A DNA stretch of 64,000 nucleotides from Ga0077555 sp050250755. GTDB taxonomy: Bacteria > Pseudomonadota > Alphaproteobacteria > Rhizobiales > Hyphomicrobiaceae. Where the stretch lies: contig JBFWOB010000010.1 of the NCBI GenBank assembly GCA_050250755.1, forward strand, positions 62,001 to 126,000, written 5' to 3'. This document shows, in pieces, positions 59,019 to 64,000 of this stretch (position 1 is its first letter; each line of letters begins with the position of its first letter). The notes beneath the pieces are model-generated. The model was not told the DNA's origin and searched no databases. It saw only the letters and a list, made by a program, of their open reading frames with translations. The position numbers were made by a program, and so were the translations under genes.

Positions 59019-61133
59019 ATGCGGCCGGAACCCTTGAACCCGCTATTTGCCTCCGCCCAGGCCCTCATCGGGGTTGGGCCGCGGCTGTTGATCCTGCTGA
59101 AGAAGGCGCTGGTGCTGCCGCCCGGCGTCACGGAACCGCGCGTCGTCGATCTGCTGTGGCATCTGCCGGCGGGCGTCGTCGACCGAAGGGCGGAGCCCGC
59201 CGTCGCCGAAGCGGTGCCCGGCACGATCGCGACCTTGAAGGTGCGAGTGCTCAAGCATCGCGGGCCCCCACGCGGCAATACGAAAGCGCCGTTCAAGGTT
59301 TCGACCGAGGACGAAACGGGACGGCTGGATCTCGTTTTCTTTCACGCCGAGCGACGCTTCATCGAAGCCCAGTTGCCGGAAGGGGAGATCCGGTATGTGT
59401 CGGGTCGCATCGAGCGATACGGCGAGATGCTGCAGATGGCTCATCCCGATTATATCGTTGCGCCGGATCGCCGCAGCGATCTGCCGATGCTCGAGCCGGT
59501 GTACGGCCTGACGGCGGGACTTTCGAGCAAGGTCCTCGGCAAGATCATGAGGCAACTGGCAAGCGGTGTTGCGCCGCTCCCGGAGTGGCAAGAGACGGAG
59601 TGGCTGCAGCAGCGCGGGTGGCCCTCCTTCAACGAGGCGATCACACGCCTGCACCTACCGAACGACGCCGCAGACGTCTCGCCGGCGTCGGCACCACGGC
59701 AACGGTTGGCCTACGATGAACTGCTCGCGGGCCAGTTGGCGCTGGGCCTCGTCCGGCAGAGCGCGCGGCAGCGTCCGGGGCGCTCGACCGCTGGAGATGG
59801 TCGCATTCGCGCGAAATTGAAGGCGTCGCTGCCATTCTCGCTGACCGGCTCGCAGATCACTGCGTTGGCCGAGATCGAGGCGGACATGGCGGCGCCGACG
59901 CGAATGCAGCGGTTGCTGCAGGGCGATGTCGGCTCCGGCAAGACGCTCGTTGCCCTGTTGGCAATGGCTATTGCGGTGGAGTCCGGAGGACAGGCGGCGC
60001 TGATGGCGCCGACCGAGGTTCTCGCGCGACAACATGCCGAGACGATTCTGCCTCTATGCGAACAGGCCGGGCTCAGGGTTGGTTTGCTGACCGGCCGTGA
60101 GAAGGGAAAATCGCGATCGGCGGTGCTTACGCGCCTCGCAGACGGCGAGATCGATATTCTTGTGGGCACGCACGCCCTGTTCCAGGCGGATGTTGTCTAC
60201 CGCGATCTGGCGTTCGTCGTGATCGATGAGCAGCACCGGTTCGGCGTTCACCAGCGCATGGCGCTACAAGCCAAAGGCGGGCCAGAAGGTGTCAATGTCC
60301 TCGCCATGACGGCAACGCCGATTCCGCGCACGCTTTTGATGACCCACTATGGCGATCTCGACGTTTCGCGCCTTACGGAGAAACCCGCGGGCCGCAAGCC
60401 CATCACCACGACGCTCGTCTCTGTGGAACGTATCGAGGAAGTGATCGACGGCCTGAAACGTGCTGTGACGCAGGGCGCACAGATCTATTGGGTCTGCCCG
60501 CTGATCGAGACGAGCGATGCCTCCGAGCTTGCGGCAGCCGAGGAGCGGGCGGCGCATCTCGCGCAGACCTTTGGTGAGCAGGTGGGGCTCATCCATGGTG
60601 CCATGGCGGGGCCGGCGAAGGATCAGGTCATGGAGGCATTCAGCGCCGATCGTCTGAAGATCCTCGTCGCGACGACGGTCATCGAGGTGGGCGTCAACGT
60701 ACCGAACGCGTCGATCATGGTGATCGAGCACGCGGAACGGTTCGGCCTTGCGCAATTGCATCAGCTTCGCGGCCGGGTCGGACGCGGAAGCCGCCAGTCG
60801 TTCTGCATCCTGCTGTGGAAGGGTCCGCTCGGCGAGACAGCGCGTGCCCGTCTGGAGATGATGCGCGATACGGAAGACGGTTTTCTGATCGCTGAGAAAG
60901 ACTTGGAGCTGCGCGGTGGCGGCGAGGTGATGGGTGCGAGGCAATCCGGCGCGCCGGAGTTCCGCGTGGCTGAGGTTCCAGGCTTTGTGGATTTGCTCGC
61001 AGCAGCACGCGACGACGCCCGGCTGGTTCTCTCGGCCGATCCTCATCTCTCGGGCGCACGCGGGCAGGCGCTGAGAGCGCTTCTCTATCTCTTCGAGCAG
61101 GACGAGGCGGTGCGGCTATTCAGGGCCGCGTGA
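59019..61133 (+). CDS. recG: ATP-dependent DNA helicase RecG
   Basis: A 704-residue RecG of usual size. The N-terminal wedge/OB domain (about 50-170) includes GRIERYGEMLQMAHPDY, the motor has Walker A GDVGSGKTLVALLA (about 308), DEQH (about 406), TATPIPRTL, and QLHQLRGRVGRG near 590. A C-terminal RecG-specific helical region follows. It remodels stalled replication forks and Holliday junctions. Divergent from sdhE-mfd across 168 bases. Confidence 0.97.
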   Translation: MRPEPLNPLFASAQALIGVGPRLLILLKKALVLPPGVTEPRVVDLLWHLPAGVVDRRAEPAVAEAVPGTIATLKVRVLKHRGPPRGNTKAPFKVSTEDETGRLDLVFFHAERRFIEAQLPEGEIRYVSGRIERYGEMLQMAHPDYIVAPDRRSDLPMLEPVYGLTAGLSSKVLGKIMRQLASGVAPLPEWQETEWLQQRGWPSFNEAITRLHLPNDAADVSPASAPRQRLAYDELLAGQLALGLVRQSARQRPGRSTAGDGRIRAKLKASLPFSLTGSQITALAEIEADMAAPTRMQRLLQGDVGSGKTLVALLAMAIAVESGGQAALMAPTEVLARQHAETILPLCEQAGLRVGLLTGREKGKSRSAVLTRLADGEIDILVGTHALFQADVVYRDLAFVVIDEQHRFGVHQRMALQAKGGPEGVNVLAMTATPIPRTLLMTHYGDLDVSRLTEKPAGRKPITTTLVSVERIEEVIDGLKRAVTQGAQIYWVCPLIETSDASELAAAEERAAHLAQTFGEQVGLIHGAMAGPAKDQVMEAFSADRLKILVATTVIEVGVNVPNASIMVIEHAERFGLAQLHQLRGRVGRGSRQSFCILLWKGPLGETARARLEMMRDTEDGFLIAEKDLELRGGGEVMGARQSGAPEFRVAEVPGFVDLLAAARDDARLVLSADPHLSGARGQALRALLYLFEQDEAVRLFRAA

Positions 61134-61226
61134 GATGGGGCAGTTGAAACGCGCAACCATTGGCTCGCGGCGTGGACGCGCTTAGTGTGTCCACAAATCG
61201 AACTCGCGAGTGACGGAGCGCGTGGA

Positions 61227-62051
61227 ATGGCACTTGATCTGAACGGCGACCTTGTCCTGGCCGGCGCCGGCAATATGGGTGGCGCGATGCTCGCCGGTTG
61301 GCTGGCAGGCGGCCTCGACCCGAAGAAGATCATCGTGCAGGATCCGTCGCCGGCCCCAGCCATTGCTGCGTTGCTGGCCAAGCATGGCGTGCAATCCTAT
61401 GCCTCGATGCCCGAGCGTGCGGCTCCGCCCGCCGTGCTCTTGATGGCCGTGAAGCCGCAGATCATGGATCAGGTGTTCCCCGCGCTTGCAAAACGGGCCG
61501 GCCCCGCGACGCTCGTGCTCTCCATCGCGGCGGGCAAGACAATCGCGAGCTTCGAGAAGCATCTCGCACCCAGTATCGCCGTGGTCCGTTCCATTCCCAA
61601 CACGCCCGCAGCCGTAGGACGCGGCATCACGGTGGCCACACCGAACAAGTACGTGACGGCGGAACAGCGGGCGATTTGCGACGGGCTGCTGGGGGCGATC
61701 GGCGAAGTTGGCTGGGTCGACGACGAGAGCCTGATCGATCCAGTGACGGCCGTCTCGGGGTCGGGACCAGCCTACGTGTTCTATCTCACCGAATGCCTCG
61801 CGGCTGCCGGCGTCAAGGCTGGCCTCGCTCCGGATCTCGCCATGCGGCTCGCACGCGCGACGGTGGCCGGCTCGGGGGAGTTGATGCGGCAGTCGGATCT
61901 GGGGCCCGATCAGCTCCGGAAGAATGTCACGTCGCCCAACGGAACAACGTATGCGGCGCTGCAAGTTCTGATGGCTGACAATGGTCTCGGTCCCATCATG
62001 GACGAAGCGATCGCTGCTGCAACTCGACGATCTCGCGAACTCGCAAGCTGA
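61227..62051 (+). CDS. proC: Pyrroline-5-carboxylate reductase
   Basis: A 274-residue ProC that reduces pyrroline-5-carboxylate to proline with NAD(P)H. The N-terminal LVLAGAGNMGGAMLAGWL dinucleotide motif and, in the C-terminal dimerisation domain, DPVTAVSGSGPAYVF and VTSPNGTTYAALQVL are typical. Start at the ATG at 61227 with GGAG 8 bases upstream; the longer frame from 61185 is rejected. No other proline genes adjoin. Downstream lies a repeat-rich spacer. Confidence 0.95.
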   Translation: MALDLNGDLVLAGAGNMGGAMLAGWLAGGLDPKKIIVQDPSPAPAIAALLAKHGVQSYASMPERAAPPAVLLMAVKPQIMDQVFPALAKRAGPATLVLSIAAGKTIASFEKHLAPSIAVVRSIPNTPAAVGRGITVATPNKYVTAEQRAICDGLLGAIGEVGWVDDESLIDPVTAVSGSGPAYVFYLTECLAAAGVKAGLAPDLAMRLARATVAGSGELMRQSDLGPDQLRKNVTSPNGTTYAALQVLMADNGLGPIMDEAIAAATRRSRELAS

Positions 62052-62087
62052 AGCGTGCTCGCTTTAGACGGACGGGCTTGGCTACCA

Positions 62088-62136
62088 ACACATTCCCCTC
62101 GCCCTTGCGGGGAGTGGTTAGGGGCGGGGGGATTGA
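62088..62136 (+). repeat. Dispersed GC-hairpin repeat, copy B
   Basis: CATTCCCCTCGCCCTTGCGG then GGAGTGGTTAGGGGCGGGGGGATTGAG. The CCCC/GGGG arms can pair around CCTTG. The reverse complement of copy C (62208-62255) aligns with it through CCCTTGxCGGGGAG and a G-rich run. Confidence 0.5.
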
Positions 62137-62207
62137 GCAGTCCGCAGTCGGAGATGACGAAGCAAGACATTTGACCCGATTTGATTGCTGTCGCGAGCGA
62201 TGAGCGA

Positions 62208-62255
62208 GACATTCACCCCACCCCCGGCCCCTCCCCGTCAAGGGGTGGGGAGTTG
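62208..62255 (-). repeat. Dispersed GC-hairpin repeat, copy C (inverted)
   Basis: Read on the minus strand it runs CTCCCCACCCCTTGACGGGG then AGGGGCCGGGGGTGGGGTGAATGTC. CCCCTCCCC and GGGGTGGGG form a 9-bp stem with one T-T mismatch and a 5-base loop. It is inverted relative to copy B. Confidence 0.5.
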
Positions 62256-62299
62256 AAGCTGTGTCAGTCTCAGAGAAATCCCGGGGAAGCGATGGCGAT

Positions 62300-62332
62300 G
62301 GGTGCCTCAACCGCAAATCCAGCGGCTAACAG
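62300..62332. repeat. CCAGCGGCTAA tail repeat, second copy
   Basis: GGTGCCTCAACCGCAAATCC then AGCGGCTAACAG. About 26 of 32 bases match the tail of copy A at 48832-48863. Both copies lie in gene-free spacers next to GC hairpins. Confidence 0.5.
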
Positions 62333-62406
62333 TCGGGGCCGCCTGACTTGAATTTGTCCTACAAAGCGCCTTGATAGAGCATCCGGGAGCTGTACGCTGC
62401 CGCCCC

Positions 62407-63585
62407 TCACCCCGGAAGAACCACGGTCGCCGTGGCCATGGCAGCGATGCCTTCGCGTCGCCCGGTGAAGCCGAGACGTTCGGTCGTGGTCGCCTTGACT
62501 CCAACGCGGTCGACGTCGATCCCCAGCATGGTGGCGATGGCTGCTCGCATAGCGTCGCGATGAGGTCCGATGCGGGGGGCCTCGCAAAGAATCGTAAGAT
62601 CGACGTTGCCGATTCGTCCGCCACGAGCGCGAACGCGACGCGCGGCATCCTCGAGAAAGATGTGCGAGGCTGCGCCCTTCCACTGAGGATCGCTTGGCGG
62701 GAAGTGCTGGCCGATGTCGCCGTCGCCGATCGCGCCAAGCAGAGCGTCGGTCAAGGCGTGCAATGCGACGTCGGCATCGGAGTGGCCGTCAAGGCGCTGC
62801 GTGTGCGGGATGCGGATGCCACCAATCCAGACATGATCGCCCTCGGCGAACCGGTGAACATCGAAGCCGATCCCTGTTCGCACGTCAGGAACGCCGGCCC
62901 CTGAAAGCTCGCGCTCGGCCACGATGAGATCCTCCGTTGTCGTCAATTTCCGGTTTCGCTCGCTGCCGTCGACGATCGCCACCGAGAGGCCTGCGCGTTC
63001 TGCGACAGCCGCGTCATCCGTAAGATCGAGAGCGCCCTCGGCCGCCGCTCGTCGATGTGCGGTGAGGATGGCCTCGAAGCGGAAACCCTGGGGCGTTTGT
63101 GCTCGCCAGAGGCCATCGCGCGAAACGGTCGCGGAGATACAACCATCCGCATCAATACGTTTCAGCGTGTCGGCCATTCGTAGTGCCGGAATAGCGCCGG
63201 GGTGCTGATCGAGTGCGGCCAGGATGCGGTCGATCAGCACGGCTTCGACGAAAGGGCGTGCTGCATCGTGAATCAGGACGACGTCCGGCGCGTGAGGTGC
63301 CAGCGCCTCAAGGCCGGCCAGCACGGAGGCTTGGCGGGTGTCTCCGCCGGGGATGGGGGAGAGGAGGGGGCCGGAAAAATCCGCCACCGCAGCCTCATAG
63401 AGCGGGCGGTCCACCGGATGGATAACCACTTGGACGGCCGATAACCGCGGGTGCTTTGCGAGGCGATCCAGCGTCCGGCGCAGCACGGAGATTCCACCCA
63501 GCGGCACGTATTGCTTGGGAGCGCCGCCTGTAGCCATTGCCCTGGTTCCGCGGCCTGCCGCGACGACGACTGCTGCGAACTGCAC
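62407..63585 (-). CDS. ispDF: Bifunctional IspDF of the MEP isoprenoid pathway
   Basis: A 392-residue fusion. The IspD part (about 1-230) makes CDP-methylerythritol: VVVAAGRGTRAM, GAPKQY and DAARPF are visible. The IspF part (about 234-392) forms the cyclodiphosphate: GIGFDVHRF with metal ligands Asp and His, DGHSDADV, and GDIGQHFPPSDPQWKG. Start is a GTG at 63585 with GGGAGGA 7 bases upstream; the longer frame to 63738 is rejected. It is divergent from dusB, the usual alphaproteobacterial neighbour. It implies a MEP pathway, yet no dxr is present at its common locus in this window. Confidence 0.95.
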   Translation of the reverse strand: MQFAAVVVAAGRGTRAMATGGAPKQYVPLGGISVLRRTLDRLAKHPRLSAVQVVIHPVDRPLYEAAVADFSGPLLSPIPGGDTRQASVLAGLEALAPHAPDVVLIHDAARPFVEAVLIDRILAALDQHPGAIPALRMADTLKRIDADGCISATVSRDGLWRAQTPQGFRFEAILTAHRRAAAEGALDLTDDAAVAERAGLSVAIVDGSERNRKLTTTEDLIVAERELSGAGVPDVRTGIGFDVHRFAEGDHVWIGGIRIPHTQRLDGHSDADVALHALTDALLGAIGDGDIGQHFPPSDPQWKGAASHIFLEDAARRVRARGGRIGNVDLTILCEAPRIGPHRDAMRAAIATMLGIDVDRVGVKATTTERLGFTGRREGIAAMATATVVLPG

Positions 63586-63753
63586 CCTTGGTCCTCCCGA
63601 AGAGATTCTGCCGGCTGCTGTAGCGGGCGCCTGCTGGCGATGCAAACGGAGAGGGCGCGGCGCGCAATTTCGCACTTGCGAAAGAATGGTGTTGACCGTA
63701 ATTTGCCACAAGATCAGGCACGCGCCGCTTTGGCCCATTTATTAGGCACATCA

Positions 63754-64000
63754 ATGTCGGATACCCCTCCCGCCGACGTCCACCCATTTCGCGATGCCCT
63801 GACGATAGGGAGGCAACGTCTTGAGAACTCGGTTCTTCTCGCTCCCATGTCGGGTGTCTCCGACTTGCCGTTCAGACACGCCGCCGCACGGCTCGGCACA
63901 GGCCTCGTGATTTCCGAGATGGTGGCGAGCCGCGAATTGGCGTCCGCCCGACCGGACGTCGTGCGTCGCGCAGCCGGCAAGGGCCTCGAACCACACGTCA
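63754..64000 (+). CDS. dusB: tRNA-dihydrouridine synthase B (NifR3-like), 5' part only
   Basis: The first about 82 codons of a frame that runs off the window edge. It reads MSDTPPADVHPF at the start and then LENSVLLAPMSGVSDLPFR, the FMN-binding start of Dus enzymes, followed by GLVISEMVASREL. DusB reduces uridines in tRNA D-loops. In alphaproteobacteria the usual order is ispDF / dusB-ntrB-ntrC, so nitrogen-regulation genes probably follow. Confidence 0.9.
   Translation, partial: MSDTPPADVHPFRDALTIGRQRLENSVLLAPMSGVSDLPFRHAAARLGTGLVISEMVASRELASARPDVVRRAAGKGLEPHV

Larger units (their letters stand above)
62052..62406. other. Intergenic region filled with dispersed repeats
   Basis: This is 355 bases between the convergent proC and ispDF stops, with no credible gene. 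It contains two GC-hairpin repeats in opposite orientation (62088-62136 and 62208-62255) and a copy of the CCAGCGGCTAA tail (62300-62332). Confidence 0.6.

Noticed and set aside
1..64000. CRISPR array, prophage or insertion sequence
   Set aside because: No regularly spaced repeats, integrase, transposase or phage structural genes are seen; gene order and composition look like vertically inherited core genome.

Overview
The window is a high-GC, densely coded chromosomal segment that reads as core genome of an alphaproteobacterium of the order Hyphomicrobiales (Rhizobiales). The evidence is the gene order rpsB-tsf-pyrH-frr-uppS-cdsA-rseP-bamA-lpxD-fabZ-lpxA-lpxI-lpxB, LpxI in place of LpxH, an RpsB with a helix-hairpin-helix-like C-terminal extension, a fused IspDF next to dusB, and the sdhE-mfd / recG divergent pair. 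The genus cannot be fixed from sequence alone. I see no rRNA, CRISPR array, prophage, IS element or replication origin.

Layout. 0-5 kb: cupin protein, 3-hydroxyisobutyrate-dehydrogenase-like enzyme, argJ, and kup convergent to argJ. 5.1-19.7 kb: a co-directional block for translation, UMP synthesis, polyprenyl and phospholipid precursors, outer-membrane protein assembly and lipid A synthesis. The dxr gene that often lies between cdsA and rseP is absent, although ispDF at 62.4 kb shows the MEP pathway is used. LpxI carries what looks like a degenerate second copy of its C-terminal domain. 19.8-24 kb: a PLP decarboxylase and an agmatinase-family enzyme, a convergent MFS exporter, and a small secreted protein. 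24.3-27.4 kb: a GST, a DapA-family lyase/aldolase, an unlisted 55-aa membrane peptide and a lytic transglycosylase. 27.5-34.3 kb: a fused DUF2157/DUF4401/GDYXXLXY membrane protein, an acetolactate-synthase-like TPP enzyme, a CAU-anticodon tRNA (probably tRNA-Ile2), a 57-aa peptide behind an exact EcfG-type promoter, an M20 peptidase and a PilZ protein.

34.4-38.7 kb is a small regulated pathway: threonine dehydratase makes 2-oxobutyrate, an AceE/MdeB-like E1 would decarboxylate it, and a divergent Lrp/AsnC regulator faces a perfect 10-bp inverted repeat in the shared intergenic region. 38.8-39.3 kb holds a type II toxin-antitoxin pair. 39.4-47 kb is the pbpC / bacterial alpha-2-macroglobulin pair (periplasmic defence and wall repair). 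47.2-54.2 kb, all on the minus strand: a YegD-like Hsp70, an SDR-fold protein without YxxxK, two uncharacterised membrane proteins, corA and a BenE-type transporter. 54.4-64 kb: a nucleotidyltransferase, mfd and sdhE, recG, proC, ispDF, and the start of dusB, which runs off the end.

Several intergenic regions carry dispersed GC-rich repeat elements (39.3, 48.8, 62.1 and 62.3 kb) and clear intrinsic terminators. Starts were revised from the longest open frame wherever a Shine-Dalgarno site, signal peptide or overlap with the previous gene favoured an internal codon.
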